A stretch of DNA of 64,000 nt from Anaerolinea sp. Lineage in GTDB: Bacteria > Chloroflexota > Dehalococcoidia > Tepidiformales > Tepidiformaceae. Below, one piece after another: positions 9,801 to 19,275 of the stretch. A program made the position numbers and the translations under genes. The first letter of the stretch is position 1, and each line of letters begins with the position of its first letter. The stretch lies in assembly GCA_013822275.1 (NCBI GenBank), contig PNKC01000007.1, positions 1 through 64,000 of the forward strand, read 5' to 3'. Below the pieces are notes generated by a model. The model was not told the DNA's origin. It did no database searches and was given only the letters and a program-made list of their open reading frames with translations.

Positions 9801-12135
9801 GGGAGAGCGCCAGAACGCTGTGGGAATCCTGCCATTTCGACGCGTCCGCGCAGAGGGTCTGGAGGTGCTCGTACTTCACCGCCAGGAGTCCCGTCTGTTC
9901 GAGATTCGGCGAGGTCAGGCGCCACCCTCGCCGCATGTCGTAGAAGACGCGATACCGAACGACCGACCGCAGGGCGTTCAGTGCGTCGTCGCGCCCGTAC
10001 TCGTCTTCGGGGTTCTTCGCATAGTGGGTGTAATCGAGCCCAAGGGCGGAGGTGACGGCGATGGCGAGGTCTTCGTAAGCAATGCCTGAAGGGCCGGCGT
10101 CGGTGAGCGCTCGAGCGAGGGCGCCGCGCAGCATCGCAACTTGAATGAAGTCGTTGAAATGGCCGGCCTGTAGGGATGCATCCTGACGGTTGTCCGTGAA
10201 GCTGAGGAGCTTGCGAGCCGTCTCCGGCACCTCGTCGGCAGCGCGAAGGGCGCGAACGATCGAGAGCGAGAGAATCGTTGTCGCCGTACTTCGGCCTTCG
10301 GTTGCGAGCTCGGTTAGTTTGCCGATGTCTGACCGTTGTCGGCTGGCGTAGGCGACGCCGCACCGCAGGCACATTCGGAATGGCGTGAGGACGAACCAGG
10401 CGTCGAGGCCGGCCAGACCACTGCCCGGCGAGCAACGCCCGTCCGGTGCGACTCGCACCGGGATAGGAGCGAGACCGCGGAACTGCCGCTGGAGCCGCAT
10501 GAAGCCATCAGGTCCCACTTCCAGCCAGTCGTCTGGAAACTCCTCCGCGTCACCTGTCCAGTCCAGGTTTCGGGCAAGTACGACGTAACCGGAGACGACT
10601 GACTCGTCGTCGCTGTCGGACCGAGACGACACATCGCGTCCACGAAGGCGCCCATCGCGCAGGTTGACCCGGCCGGAGCCGCGCCCAGCGAGTTGCTGGT
10701 CGCGTTGGTCCCAATCGACCACATAGTAGTCTTGGCCGCACTCACGGCAGAATGCCAAAGGGAGCAGAATGCGGGAGCGGTCGCCGGGTTCCTGTGGCAC
10801 GTACTGTTGCGCGTTCAGCGTGGCGTAGCGGCTATCAGCAGCTTCGATCGAGGAGTAGACAGTGTCTCCGCGGGAGATGAACTGATGGAGCCGGAACGCA
10901 AACAGGGGGAGTCCCGTTTGTGGATTCAGGGTTCGGAAGCCAGCCATCAGGACGGCTCTGAGATGAGCCGCACAAGTAGCCTCCACGACCCCTGATTCTT
11001 CGCTCAAGAGGGCCGCCGCCTGGTCGATGTCTCTCGGTTCAGCGCGCATCGGCCTTCCATCTGGCTCGAAGGCGAGACAGAGACGTTGCTCCACCCAGCA
11101 TGCGACCGGATCAGATACAAATTGGTCCGGGTCATTTGAGTAGCTGAGCGGCCCCCCCAGGCGCCGCGCCAGTGCCGTAGGTGACGGCTCGCCTGTCGTG
11201 ACACGCATGAGCGATTCGTCGATCACCTCGTCCGCAGTGACCGAGACACCAAAAATCGAACTCGCGACCTCCGCGACAACACGAAGCCGTTCGGGGCGAG
11301 CACCTTCACCGGCGATTGTGGCCGAGGTCCCGACGAATCGAAGGTGCGGTGCTCTCAAACGCTCCCGCACGCGCCGCACGAGCATCGCGACATCGGCCCC
11401 CTGCCTGCCCCTGTAGGTGTGGAGCTCGTCCAGGACGAGGAAGTCGAGTCTCTGGGCTGCCCGGATGACCTTTCGGTCGATCTCCGTCGGCCGCGTCATG
11501 ATCAGCTCGAGCATCATGAAGTTGGTGAGGAGGATGTCAGGGGGGCTGTTCACGAGCGTCTGTCGCTCGTCAGGCGTCTCCTGGCCCGTATACCGCGCAA
11601 ACCGGACAGGCTCCTGCCCCTTCCCGTACCCATCCTCGAGGAACTTCCGAAGCTCCTCCATCTGGCTGTTGCAAAGCGCGTTCATGGGATAGACGACGAT
11701 CGCCGAGATCCGCTCGCGACGCTGCGCCTCCGGCTTCTTGAGGACGTGGTCTATGATGGGCACCATGTACGCGAGGCTCTTCCCTGAACCGGTACCGGTG
11801 GTCAGGACGTAGGACTTGCCGGTTCTGGCTTTCTCGATTGCCTCGCGCTGGTGGCGATAGAGCCGCATCGTCTCCCCGGGGAGCCGCACGTCCTTGCCCC
11901 GGCGGAAGATCCTGCCGCATTCGGAGTGGAGCAACCCTTCCGCGACCAAGTCGTCGATCGACCCGCCGGGTTGGTATGCCGGATTGAGCTGGATCAGGGG
12001 GTCGGGCCAGAGAACCCCGCTCTCGAGCTGTTCGTCAACGAACTCACGGAGGCGGGCGTCACGAATCCTCACGAAGCTCTGCACATAACGGGCGTAGTCG
12101 TCTATGACGCGATTTCTGAGGCCGAAGACATCCAT
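6847..12135 (-). CDS. Giant DEAD-type helicase with DUF1998 and C-terminal nuclease-like domain (DrmA/DrmB- or DruE-like)
   Basis: 1762 aa, the first gene of the defence operon. Walker A is TGTGSGKS at residues 113-120, the DEAD-like box is [10 protein letters not shown], and motif III is GTSATIAG. Far downstream, helicase-C motifs include [20 protein letters not shown] and QRSGRAGR. Cys pairs ([30 protein letters not shown]) suggest zinc sites. The DUF1998 region has [15 protein letters not shown] and [15 protein letters not shown]. The last ~90 residues ([17 protein letters not shown], ending GYEVIRF) resemble DUF559/Vsr-type endonuclease folds. DISARM splits helicase and DUF1998 between DrmA and DrmB, while Druantia DruE combines them. 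Here one chain carries both plus a nuclease-like module. Start ATG 12135 follows GGGAG. The biochemical role is inferred. Confidence 0.85.
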   Translation of the reverse strand: MDVFGLRNRVIDDYARYVQSFVRIRDARLREFVDEQLESGVLWPDPLIQLNPAYQPGGSIDDLVAEGLLHSECGRIFRRGKDVRLPGETMRLYRHQREAIEKARTGKSYVLTTGTGSGKSLAYMVPIIDHVLKKPEAQRRERISAIVVYPMNALCNSQMEELRKFLEDGYGKGQEPVRFARYTGQETPDERQTLVNSPPDILLTNFMMLELIMTRPTEIDRKVIRAAQRLDFLVLDELHTYRGRQGADVAMLVRRVRERLRAPHLRFVGTSATIAGEGARPERLRVVAEVASSIFGVSVTADEVIDESLMRVTTGEPSPTALARRLGGPLSYSNDPDQFVSDPVACWVEQRLCLAFEPDGRPMRAEPRDIDQAAALLSEESGVVEATCAAHLRAVLMAGFRTLNPQTGLPLFAFRLHQFISRGDTVYSSIEAADSRYATLNAQQYVPQEPGDRSRILLPLAFCRECGQDYYVVDWDQRDQQLAGRGSGRVNLRDGRLRGRDVSSRSDSDDESVVSGYVVLARNLDWTGDAEEFPDDWLEVGPDGFMRLQRQFRGLAPIPVRVAPDGRCSPGSGLAGLDAWFVLTPFRMCLRCGVAYASRQRSDIGKLTELATEGRSTATTILSLSIVRALRAADEVPETARKLLSFTDNRQDASLQAGHFNDFIQVAMLRGALARALTDAGPSGIAYEDLAIAVTSALGLDYTHYAKNPEDEYGRDDALNALRSVVRYRVFYDMRRGWRLTSPNLEQTGLLAVKYEHLQTLCADASKWQDSHSVLALSQPEQRERACREVLDWMRRELAVNADCLEPDEQERMMRRSSQHLRSVNEPAPTGGLSWGIELDERPQRFRVVRLDRVEEFSRDREIALTSSSAIGHFLRSPSSWTALQGKKMAPKDFPALARSLIDVLALNGFVEPFGGAEFKNPKDREGRPLLFRLRMGRVRWLPGDGKSAPDLTRTPRVSGERAEANAFFRDLYELVARGLRDFEAREHTAQVAVEDRQEREDRFRAGHLAVLYCSPTMELGVDIADLSAVNLRNVPPTPANYAQRSGRAGRSGQPALVATYCSSMNQHDQYFFRRPRLMVSGAVQPPRLDLANEDLVRAHLHAEWLAATSQSLGNSMREVLDLSSEDALPLLPGVRDSLHAPAAVARAREVFAPILDVLRPRIESAGWYDADWLERGLEQAVHEFDRACERWRMMYRAARTQRDSQRKIADDMSVARPDRDRAARLSDEARRQLDLLAGDGREFNSDFYPYRYFASEGFLPGYNFPRLPVSAYLPGERAVGMNRRQTTAISRPRFLAVSEFGPRSLIYHEGSRYRVDGVIMPATGEDGTRTTSCKLCSQCGYAHFAPYLNDERCRGCGELVEGASRLYSDLLRLTGVKTRRTTRITSDEEERLRLGYDVLTAFAFASGPDGDRRTQVTYQRDAKAVAYGELALTATLWRFNIGWVRRKDKETHGFYLNTSTGLWDRDNQEPEADADEAPEEATATKQRVVPFVEDRRNALVIRPAEKLAPDVALVLQYALKRGIETVYQVEPSELAVEPLPTPEDPRQLLFYESAEGGAGVLERVAVDPGALARVARAALDVCHFDPDTLEDVRRAPHAREDCEAACYDCLLSYSNTRYHDLLDRQLVKDLLSELAQSTTEVGAGRKSRSEQLAELRRRADPASRLEQDFLGFLEAGDYRLPDEAQRHFSELGANPDFFYGESAACVYVDGPHHDYPERAARDSAANARLRDAGYEVIRFTARADWRAVVARYPWVFGEGKA

Positions 12136-12319
12136 GGGCGCGCTCCCGTCACCCTCGCGGGGCGTGTGCGCCTGCCGCCGCTGAGTATGTCATGTTGGTG
12201 GATTGAACCACTACTCCGCAAGCGCGCCAGCAGTTGTCGTGGAAGGGATTGTGCCTTGGCTACCGCCAGGCAAAGAGGCACTGCGTTGGCCCGAGTCACA
12301 TGGCGGGGCGCGGCACCGG

Positions 12320-15300
12320 TTATCTGCTCACTGCTGCCTGAGTCGTCAGAACCTCCACTAGCTTCGCCGTCTCCGGGAGCGGTGCGGCGTTATCATCCTC
12401 CAGCTCCCGCCGGAGCGAGGCCACGAGGTTCTTGTAGGCCCGCTTCACGGCGTTGGTGTCCCCGAGGGCCGCGTAGCAGCGCATCGACCCACGCACGGCT
12501 TCCTCATCGATCGGATCGCGCGGCAGGATCGCCTCGTAGAACTGGATGGCCATCTTCGGGTCGCGGCAGTCGATGGCCAGCTTCGCGGCCCGGTGCGCGG
12601 CGGTAACGAAGCGCTTCTGATAGTCGCGGCGGTAGACCTCCGCCCACTCGTAGATCTCGTCGCCGAGGAAATCGGCGGTGCACAGCGCCAGCGCCCGTTC
12701 GTACTCGACGAGCGCCTCGTAGCCGTGGAGCTTCTCCGCTCGACCGAGGTGCGCGTCGAAGGCGTCCACGTCGACCCGGAACAGCCCGGAGCGCAGGTGA
12801 TAGCGCTGGCTTGCTGTGACCAGCACCTGGTTGTCCACCTCGCCGGCTGCGCGCGTAAGCGTGCGGCGAAGGTAGTAGGCCGCGTTGGAGAGCTGGTGAC
12901 TCACCTGCTCGACATCGCCGTCCGGCCAGAGCGCCTCCGCCACCGTCTCCCGGAGCACCGGCGTGCCACCGTGCGCCACGAGATAGGCGAGGAGCTCACG
13001 CGCCTTCTGGATGGTCCACCCGTTGACCTCTCCCATCGCCGTTTCGACTCGAAACGACCCGAAGAGCCGCACGTGAAAAAGCGGGCCGCCCTGAGCGGAG
13101 GATTCGTCTTCATCGCCCGGCTCAGTCAGCGGTAAGGACGGCTGCCGGTCCATCGCCGGGACAGACGCCGACGGGCGCGGCTGCGAAGGCTCACCGGCCT
13201 CGGCATCGTGGCTGACGGCACCCTCCTCGTTGGGCACTGACACCGGATCCTCCGCGCCATCCTTGGCGGCTACGTGATCGTCCGCAGACTCATCGATGTC
13301 CGGCCCGCCAATCACCGGTTCATTCCCATTGAGGGAAGGCGAGACCGGGGGCAGGAACCCGAGGTCCCCAACCGCTCTGGCTGGCCGATGGGCGGTTTGC
13401 CGTCGCACCGTGACCGGCTCAAGGTCGAGGGGAGGGTGGCGCGGAACATTGAGGGTCAACCCACCGTTCGCGCCGTCGCGCCCCTCGTCTTCGAACGCCA
13501 CACTCGCCCCGAACGCCTGCCGCGCCGCGGAATCCGCGAGGACCTCGGTGCTCGCCACAACGAAGATGCTGTGCTCCGGGCCCTGGCGCAGGACCGCCTC
13601 CAACTCGGTTGTGGCGTCGCCGATGTCCAGGGCCGGTCCGACGAACGCAACCAGCGTCGGACGTTCGTGCCTGCCCCCTTCGTCCTGGACGATCGCCTCT
13701 TCCAGCTGGCGGGCGATAGCGGCGATCGTCGGGGCGCACGCGTCGCCGTCTGGTCTGCACAGGAGCGGCCCGAGGGCATCCCCCAGGAGCTCACTGCCCG
13801 GCCTGTCCGCGACGACGGCCAGCTCCTGGGCCGTGTACAACGAGGTGAGCGTCGCAAGCCACGTCGTGAGGAGATCTCGCGTCTCCAGCCGGCCACCGGC
13901 GACGAGGACGCTACCTGTCGCTGCAAGATTGAGGTAGTAGATCCCGGACTCGGTGGCGCCAACGGGGACGACCAGCGGTTGGCCGAGGGAGGATTCCCCG
14001 AACAAGACGCTCGCGAGACGGCTCAGCCGGGAGAGCTTCAGGCGGACGCGGGTCGGGCTCTCATCCTCTCCGTCGACCACGCAGGCCAATTGGCGTCCCA
14101 GGGTGTGGCGTGCCGCGACGATGGCGTTCGCGTCGCCCGGTGGGCAGTCGAGGGTGAACTCGAGGAAGCGGTCCGACTCGCGCACCAGCAACACCGCGGT
14201 CGCGCTGAAATCAAGATCGGCGAGCGCCGACTGGAGCGCAGCGGTCACGGCCACTACCCGGCCTGCATCGCCCGCCCCGGCCGGACGCAGCTCCCGCTCG
14301 CTCGCGGTTCGCAGCCCAGGCCTGCGTCGCGAGCGCCGAAACACGAGCAACATCGCCGCGCCGCCCGCCGTGACCGCCGCTACCGCTGCCAGGGCCGCGG
14401 TTCCCGGGAGAGGCGGCTTGAACAGGGGCCGCTCGACCCGCGAGTTTGAGCGGTCGTCCGATGCCGTGTCGCCTGCTCCGCCGGTCGCCTCCTCCGTGAC
14501 CTGTGCAACGGCCGCCGGTACCGGCGCCTCGGGCGTTGGCTCCGGGTCTGGCACCGCTGGGGAGGCCGTTGGTTCGGCAGCGGCTGTGGGTTCTCCTTGC
14601 TCCAGGGCTGGCGGCGTGAGGCCCGGCGAGATGGGATCCTGCGGCAGCTCCAGGGTCCAGCCGGGGTAGATCAGGTTCGGGTTCACGAACGGCCGGCCGT
14701 CAGCCATCTGGCGTTGCTGGTTGAGCGCCCAGAGGTCGGTCCAACGGAACCCGTCACCGAGGAAGCGCTCGGAGATGTGCCAGAGGCTATCGCCTGGCAC
14801 GACCGTGTACGAGGCAGGGACCGCCGGCGTGGAGAGTTGCGGCTGCTGGGGCGTGGCCGGCGAGTGATCGGGGACATCGGACGAAGCATGTGCGGGGGAT
14901 ATCCACACCGGCGCCGCCACGGCGGTGACGTCGGCAGTGACGGCCGCCGGCGAAAGCGGTGCATGGAGTGAGGCGTTGATCACGATCACCCCGGCCAGCG
15001 CGCCATCGACAACGCGCCTGACAAAGGGGAGGGTCAGCGGCGCGGTGATCCGCAGCCCGGCCAGCGTCCACCGCGCCTGACCGGTCAGAGACGCTGCGAG
15101 CCCCAGTCCCAGTCGGACGATGATGCTGAGGCCAAGGTAGAGGAGCGCGAGCCAGGCGATCCCGGAAGCCACCGTGATGGCGTCCTCGTCCGCGAGCTGC
15201 GTCCCGCCCAGCACCTCCCGCACACGGCTCCATTCGGGCAGAGCCGCGAGCATTGTGGGCGGTCCGGCGAAACCCCAGAGGGCCGCGGCCAGCGCGAGGC

Positions 15301-15382
15301 AGGTAGCGACCAGGGCGATGAGGCCGAGCTTCGTGCCGCCGGTGGTGCGGCCTCGCCGTACTGTCATGCCTTGCGTCGTCAT
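12320..15382 (-). CDS. Membrane protein with LysM and BTAD (SARP-like) domains, Tad-locus linked
   Basis: 1020 aa, the last gene of the Tad operon. The N-terminus has hydrophobic segments at about residues 17-40, 70-98 and 113-137. Next comes a LysM peptidoglycan-binding domain (YTVVPGDSLWHISERFLGD, about 192-247), a Pro/Thr/Glu-rich linker and another membrane segment before FRRSRRR (about 330-350). The C-terminal ~250 residues are a winged-helix plus BTAD module (VRLFGSFRVE, KARELLAYLVAHGG, LWPDGDVEQVSHQLSNAAYYL, RYHLRSGLFRVDVDAFD) as in SARP/AfsR-type regulators. A wall-binding, membrane-anchored protein with a cytoplasmic transcription-activator module suggests envelope-to-promoter or pilus-assembly signalling, but that is inference. 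A second in-frame ATG lies at 15367. Confidence 0.8.
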   Translation of the reverse strand: MTTQGMTVRRGRTTGGTKLGLIALVATCLALAAALWGFAGPPTMLAALPEWSRVREVLGGTQLADEDAITVASGIAWLALLYLGLSIIVRLGLGLAASLTGQARWTLAGLRITAPLTLPFVRRVVDGALAGVIVINASLHAPLSPAAVTADVTAVAAPVWISPAHASSDVPDHSPATPQQPQLSTPAVPASYTVVPGDSLWHISERFLGDGFRWTDLWALNQQRQMADGRPFVNPNLIYPGWTLELPQDPISPGLTPPALEQGEPTAAAEPTASPAVPDPEPTPEAPVPAAVAQVTEEATGGAGDTASDDRSNSRVERPLFKPPLPGTAALAAVAAVTAGGAAMLLVFRRSRRRPGLRTASERELRPAGAGDAGRVVAVTAALQSALADLDFSATAVLLVRESDRFLEFTLDCPPGDANAIVAARHTLGRQLACVVDGEDESPTRVRLKLSRLSRLASVLFGESSLGQPLVVPVGATESGIYYLNLAATGSVLVAGGRLETRDLLTTWLATLTSLYTAQELAVVADRPGSELLGDALGPLLCRPDGDACAPTIAAIARQLEEAIVQDEGGRHERPTLVAFVGPALDIGDATTELEAVLRQGPEHSIFVVASTEVLADSAARQAFGASVAFEDEGRDGANGGLTLNVPRHPPLDLEPVTVRRQTAHRPARAVGDLGFLPPVSPSLNGNEPVIGGPDIDESADDHVAAKDGAEDPVSVPNEEGAVSHDAEAGEPSQPRPSASVPAMDRQPSLPLTEPGDEDESSAQGGPLFHVRLFGSFRVETAMGEVNGWTIQKARELLAYLVAHGGTPVLRETVAEALWPDGDVEQVSHQLSNAAYYLRRTLTRAAGEVDNQVLVTASQRYHLRSGLFRVDVDAFDAHLGRAEKLHGYEALVEYERALALCTADFLGDEIYEWAEVYRRDYQKRFVTAAHRAAKLAIDCRDPKMAIQFYEAILPRDPIDEEAVRGSMRCYAALGDTNAVKRAYKNLVASLRRELEDDNAAPLPETAKLVEVLTTQAAVSR

Positions 15383-15386
15383 GCTG

Positions 15387-16319
15387 CTACCGTCCTGTCA
15401 GCACCGACTGAAGTTGTTGTACCGGGTAGTCCGTCGTGAACGACCGGCTGATGGGATCGAGCGGTTGCCAGCCGCCGCCGTTGACGCGGTACTTCGCCGA
15501 GAACGTGACCTCCACGGCGACGCGGTAGGCGCCGCCCGCTGTCAGCGAGGACTGCTCGTAGACGTGCTCGATGTCGCTCTTCGCCGGGTAGGGCTGCCCG
15601 AGGGAGGTGGTCTCGCTGGTCGTCCCATCGCCGAAGGACCACCGGTAGGCCAGCGGCTGCACTTCCACGTCGACTGAGACGCTGCCGAGCACATCGGATG
15701 AGCCGATCACAGCGCCGTCGTAGCCGTCGGCCCAGAACCACGACGGCAGTGCCACGAGCCCGGTCGAGGGATTGGCCTGGATGGCGATGCCGGGGATAGG
15801 GAGGTGGTTCAGGAGCTCCAGGGCGACGGCAACCGGGTCTACAGAACCACCGGAAGTCACGACGACTCGCACGTTCCCGCCTGTCGCCGCATCGATGGGG
15901 ATCCAGACGACGGCGAAGAAGCCGTCGTTGCAGACAACCGTCCACGGGGTGGAGCCCGGGTGAAGCGGCGCCTCCTTCTGGAACCAGGCCGAGAGCGAGT
16001 TGCCGATGTTCATGGCGTCCGCTTTGCAGGAGCGTTGGCTCCCGGTACTGACTGAACCGCTGGCCGACGATGAGCCGCCGGCGCTTCCGGGGGTCTGCTG
16101 GGTGACGGCAATGTAGATCGTCACGCCGTTGGGACCGGACTGAACACTCACCGAACCTCCCGGCGTGCTGGGCCGGGGTGTCGCCGATTGGCCTGGCACC
16201 GGGTCGTCGGCGAAGGCAGTCGCGAGCGGGATCAGGCCCGCCGTAGCGGCCACCATCAGGAAGAGCAGCCGGGAGCCCTTGGAACTCAGTTCTGCCGAAC
16301 GCTTCGAATTACTACCCAT
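15387..16319 (-). CDS. Secreted PKD-like domain protein of the Tad locus
   Basis: 310 aa. A signal peptide is visible (basic start, LLFLMVAATAGLIPLATAFA). A Ser/Gly/Thr-rich stretch follows, and the C-terminal part has the PKD-domain hallmark YRWSFGDGTTSET with a paired HVYEQSS strand. It overlaps the upstream lipoprotein gene by 34 bp and sits 4 bp before the BTAD-LysM gene, so it is part of the pilus operon. PKD proteins commonly mediate surface contacts. A role as an exported pilus-associated or cell-surface protein is inferred. No catalytic motif is seen. Confidence 0.7.
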   Translation of the reverse strand: MGSNSKRSAELSSKGSRLLFLMVAATAGLIPLATAFADDPVPGQSATPRPSTPGGSVSVQSGPNGVTIYIAVTQQTPGSAGGSSSASGSVSTGSQRSCKADAMNIGNSLSAWFQKEAPLHPGSTPWTVVCNDGFFAVVWIPIDAATGGNVRVVVTSGGSVDPVAVALELLNHLPIPGIAIQANPSTGLVALPSWFWADGYDGAVIGSSDVLGSVSVDVEVQPLAYRWSFGDGTTSETTSLGQPYPAKSDIEHVYEQSSLTAGGAYRVAVEVTFSAKYRVNGGGWQPLDPISRSFTTDYPVQQLQSVLTGR

Positions 16320-16840
16320 TGTCCATCTACCTTTTCGAGGAAGAACGTGTCCTTCAGCGTTTCGCCACTACCGGGAGCCGAAGGCGGCTTACGCGTCTCC
16401 GGATCGACGTAGAAGCTGTTGTTCGTCATCTCGTCGAAGACGACGGCAGACGTTGCCGAGGCTTCGAGTACTACCGGGCTGTGTTCAATCACGACTCTTA
16501 ACGCAACGCCCTGCCGGCGCAATTCCCTGATCTCTTCCCGGACGCGCTGTACCTCCTCGTCGGATGCAACCTTGGCGACAGGGCTCTCGTCCAGGTTGAG
16601 CACCGCCTCCGTATAGAGGTCCCAGTAACCGAGATAAGCCGCGAGGATCTCGTCCTCCAGGCTCATGGCCGCCGTCGGTGTCGGTGGCACCGTCGGGCTG
16701 GGTCCGGGCAGGGCTGCGGTCACCGCAGGCGTTGGCGTGCCGTCGTCGTCGCCGCGCCCTCCGCAGGCCGCGACCAGCACCAGCAGGCTACCGGCCACCA
16801 CCGCCAGGACTGTCCGAACTTTCATCACCAGCCTCTTCAT
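16286..16840 (-). CDS. Predicted lipoprotein of the Tad locus
   Basis: 184 aa. A lipoprotein signal (VLAVVAGSLLVLVAACGG) gives a lipobox with Cys near residue 26. A Pro/Thr-rich tether (TPTPAVTAALPGPSPTVPPT) leads to a folded domain with DEILAAYLGYWDLYTEAVLN and ending KVDGQWVVIRSVRQN. That pattern resembles small NTF2-like or surface-exposed lipoprotein domains of Gram-positive-type bacteria. Start ATG 16840 overlaps the stop of the TadG-like gene (ATGA). No family is recognised with confidence. Its position suggests an accessory pilus or surface function. Confidence 0.7.
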   Translation of the reverse strand: MKRLVMKVRTVLAVVAGSLLVLVAACGGRGDDDGTPTPAVTAALPGPSPTVPPTPTAAMSLEDEILAAYLGYWDLYTEAVLNLDESPVAKVASDEEVQRVREEIRELRRQGVALRVVIEHSPVVLEASATSAVVFDEMTNNSFYVDPETRKPPSAPGSGETLKDTFFLEKVDGQWVVIRSVRQN

Positions 16841-17274
16841 GGCCCCGCTCCGTCCACGCCGTAGCGCGGCTCCGCGGAGGCGCTTGCGCTCACGGCCACA
16901 CCGTTGATGCCGATCACTCGCAGGAACCCGGTGGAAGCCTGCCGCGAGACCTCGACGTCCACTCGGTCCGGGAGCACCGAGACCGAATAGGTAACGCTGT
17001 CCTCAGCATCGAGATAGAGGGCGGCCACCTCGCGCGCCATGCGTTCGTCGAGGACCACGCGGCCCTCGGCGCGGTAGACGGCCTCGTCGATCTGCATTGC
17101 CCCGGCCGCAGCGGCGGCGTCGGCGACGTTCTGGAGGTCACGCCGCTGGCTGAACACCAGCCCGCCGTCTGACACCAGCCCCACGACGCCGACCAGGCCG
17201 ACCATCATGAGCGCCACCATGACCAGCACCTGGCCCTCGTCGCCGCCGCCCAGCCGCCGGGTAAGGTGCCTCAT
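16837..17274 (-). CDS. TadG-like pilus assembly protein (putative Flp/Tad N-terminal domain)
   Basis: 145 aa. The N-terminal block DEGQVLVMVALMMVGLVGVVGLVSDGG followed by RRDLQNVADAAAAAGAMQ is the signature of the TadG-like N-terminal domain: a membrane helix, then the quinone-like ADAAALAGA motif. Full-length TadG is much longer and ends in a vWA domain, which is absent here. The short form is common in actinobacterial and Chloroflexota Tad loci. It overlaps its neighbours by 4 bp on both sides. It probably acts as a minor pilin-like envelope component of the Flp system. Confidence 0.82.
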   Translation of the reverse strand: MRHLTRRLGGGDEGQVLVMVALMMVGLVGVVGLVSDGGLVFSQRRDLQNVADAAAAAGAMQIDEAVYRAEGRVVLDERMAREVAALYLDAEDSVTYSVSVLPDRVDVEVSRQASTGFLRVIGINGVAVSASASAEPRYGVDGAGP

Positions 17275-17726
17275 CGCGTCACCGCCGCACGGCTCCGGTA
17301 GAGGTCGACCCGCTCCGAATGACTCGCGCTCACCTCGACATCGAAGAAGCTGAGCAGCGGCAGGTCGGACAGCGGGACCGAATACCTCACGTCCGCCGTC
17401 ACGCGCCCGCCTCGCACGAAACCGTCCGCATCCACCTCGACAGTCAGCCGTTCCCCGGCGAGGCCGTAGCCCGCCGCGACCGCATGGCCGGCATCGAGCG
17501 CTTCGGCCATCCCCTGCTCCTCAGACGGCGCAACCGCCAGCGTCCGGCTCGCCTCTCGCGCCGCCGCCTGGACGGCGATCTTCGCCTCCGTGATGCGGCC
17601 CGCGGCGACCACCCCGAAAACCAGCAGGAGGAGGACGGGGATGGCGATGGCCGCTTCCACGAGCGCCTGCCCGGACTCATCGCCCAGGGCGCGAAGGTGG
17701 TTTCGGAAGGGAGGTCTATGGCCCAC
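17271..17726 (-). CDS. TadE-like minor pilin (second copy)
   Basis: About 151 aa from a GTG at 17726, which overlaps the first TadE-like gene by 11 bp. The ORF-track start at 18104 is a frame read through that neighbour and is not real. The core DESGQALVEAAIAIPVLLLLVFGVV is the TadE class-III prepilin-like segment (G followed by a hydrophobic helix with Glu at +5). AKIAVQAAAREASRTLAV follows. It ends with a beta-rich soluble domain. TadE and TadF-like pseudopilins are processed by the same peptidase as Flp pilin and are needed for pilus assembly. Confidence 0.8.
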   Translation of the reverse strand: MGHRPPFRNHLRALGDESGQALVEAAIAIPVLLLLVFGVVAAGRITEAKIAVQAAAREASRTLAVAPSEEQGMAEALDAGHAVAAGYGLAGERLTVEVDADGFVRGGRVTADVRYSVPLSDLPLLSFFDVEVSASHSERVDLYRSRAAVTR

Positions 17727-18120
17727 TGCGGAAGCCCTCCTTCCGCATCGTGGCCGAGGCGTCGATCGAGACCGTCCGGCTGCCGAGCCAGGGGAAGATG
17801 AGCGGGTAGGCGCCGGCCGCGTCCACGACGACAGTTTCGCCGGTGTCCGACGCCGTGACCTCGAAGGACTCCGCGGTGCTGCCGAGCCCCGAGCGGAGCA
17901 CGTCCCGCGCCCGTGCCTCGCCGGCAGCGGCGTCGCCGCCCTCCACGGCGGCAAGGCGGGCGCCTTCCTGCGCGGCCGTGGTCGTGACGTTCTGGGCGTG
18001 GTGGACGAGCGCGAACTGGACCACTCCCACGAGGACCAGGAGGAGGATGGGGAGCACGAGCGCGAACTCGACCATGCTTTGGCCCGACTCGCGGCTTCCG
18101 GCATCCCGCAGGCGCCTCAC
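17716..18120 (-). CDS. TadE-like minor pilin (first copy)
   Basis: 134 aa. The N-terminus SRESGQSMVEFALVLPILLLV has the processing Gly and Glu+5 of TadE-type pseudopilins. HHAQNVTTTAAQEGARLAAV follows, as in the TadE family, and then a small soluble C-terminal domain. It begins one base after the Flp pilin stop and overlaps the second TadE-like gene by 11 bp, which indicates coupled translation. Its likely role is as a minor pilin in Flp pilus initiation or stability. Confidence 0.85.
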   Translation of the reverse strand: MRRLRDAGSRESGQSMVEFALVLPILLLVLVGVVQFALVHHAQNVTTTAAQEGARLAAVEGGDAAAGEARARDVLRSGLGSTAESFEVTASDTGETVVVDAAGAYPLIFPWLGSRTVSIDASATMRKEGFRSGP

Positions 18121-18121
18121 T

Positions 18122-18301
18122 TCAGATACCCCCGATCGCGCCGGTGATGTTCTCGAAGACTCCGACGATGCCCTCGCCCAGCGTCTGGACGGCGACGAGG
18201 GCGACCACCGCGATCAGGGCCGTGACGAGGGCGTACTCCACCATGGACTGGCCGGATTCGCCGCGCCGGAACAGAAGGCGTACTCGTTGGTGCAGGCTCA
18301 T
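18122..18301 (-). CDS. flp: Flp-family type IVb major pilin
   Basis: 59 aa from the ATG at 18301, preceded by AAAGGAGAG at good spacing. The ORF-track start 11 codons upstream has no such site. The sequence RRGESGQSMVEYALVTALIA contains the Flp prepilin cleavage motif (G followed by QSMVEY with Glu+5/Tyr+6). A hydrophobic helix and the short Gly-rich end NITGAIGGI follow. This is the structural subunit of the Tad pilus. It is cleaved by a TadV-type peptidase, which is not present in this window. Confidence 0.92.
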   Translation of the reverse strand: MSLHQRVRLLFRRGESGQSMVEYALVTALIAVVALVAVQTLGEGIVGVFENITGAIGGI

Positions 18302-18330
18302 GGGACTCTCCTTTCTGACACGCCCCGCCG

Positions 18331-19275
18331 TCACTCGCTGAGCCCGAGCAGTTGCACGCCTGCCGGGTAGAGGAGGACGACGAGGAAGACGGGGAAGATG
18401 AAGAGGGTGACAGGGAAGAGCATGCGGACGCTGCTCTTCTCGCCCTCGGCGATGAGGGTGGCGCGCTTCCGGTCGCGCACCGTGTCCGCGAGTGTGAGCA
18501 TGACCTGGCCGAGCGGGAGCCCCTGTTCGAGCGCCGACTGCCAGGCGTCAGCCATCGAGACGATCTCCGGCACGCCCTCCCGGGCAGCCAAGACTCGCAA
18601 GCCCTCGGACTCGGTCATCGTGCCGAGACCGGCCTCACGGGCGACCCCGCGAAGGCCGTCTCCGAGGACTCCGCGCACCTGCTTGCTCACCTCGAGCATC
18701 GACTGCTCCGGCGAGAGGCCGGCGCTGGCGGCCATCGCGAGTAGGTCGAGGACGGTCGGCAGCTCCATGAGGATCGCCTGCCGCCGGCGCGCGGTGCGCC
18801 GTTCCAGCAACCAGTCCGGCTGGAGGAAGCCGAGAAGGAAGCCGCCTAGCCAGGTCCAGACCGGCCAGGGCCCGAAGGGATGGAGGCCAGCCAGGTTCAT
18901 GGCCGGGAAGAAGGCGAAGAAGAGGAGGCCGGCGGCCAGCTTCTGGCCGAAGAACTGCGACGGCGTCGTCCCCGGCCAGCCGGTCGCCAGGCGCTGCTCC
19001 AGGTCTGCCGTGCGGACGCCGACACGCGTGAGCACCCGTCCGATGAGCGCGCCCGCATCCTCGAGGATGGGGCGCAGAAGCCGTTCCAGCGACGGGGAGG
19101 CGAACAGCGCTGGCCCCGTCCGGCGGCTTGCCGCTTCCAGCACCATCCGCCCCTCGGCGGAGAGTAGCCGGAGCTGGGTCGCGAGGTCGGGACGGCGCTG
19201 CGCCCAGGGCAGGCTCGACAGGACCAGCAAAAGCCCCACGCCGAAGAGCCCGCCGAGGACGGCGCCGGCGGTCAC
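18331..19275 (-). CDS. tadC: TadC-like inner-membrane platform protein (type II secretion F domain)
   Basis: 314 aa. Membrane segments lie at the N-terminus, near the middle (LAAGLLFFAFFPAMNLAG) and at the C-terminus (LFIFPVFLVVLLYPAGVQLLGL). The T2SSF region is AILMELPTVLDLLAMAASAGLSPEQSMLEV, followed by LGTMTESEGLRVLAAREGVPEI and QSALEQGLPLGQVMLTLADTVRDRKR. TadB and TadC form the membrane platform for Flp pilus polymerisation by the CpaF ATPase. ATG 19275 overlaps the tadB stop. It is the second of two F-domain genes in the locus. Confidence 0.88.
   Translation of the reverse strand: MTAGAVLGGLFGVGLLLVLSSLPWAQRRPDLATQLRLLSAEGRMVLEAASRRTGPALFASPSLERLLRPILEDAGALIGRVLTRVGVRTADLEQRLATGWPGTTPSQFFGQKLAAGLLFFAFFPAMNLAGLHPFGPWPVWTWLGGFLLGFLQPDWLLERRTARRRQAILMELPTVLDLLAMAASAGLSPEQSMLEVSKQVRGVLGDGLRGVAREAGLGTMTESEGLRVLAAREGVPEIVSMADAWQSALEQGLPLGQVMLTLADTVRDRKRATLIAEGEKSSVRMLFPVTLFIFPVFLVVLLYPAGVQLLGLSE

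Noticed and set aside
17727-18104. N-terminal 126 residues of the 277-aa ORF 17271-18104
   Set aside because: They are a Ser/Arg-rich out-of-frame reading of the first TadE-like gene. The TadE-like protein starts at the GTG at 17726.
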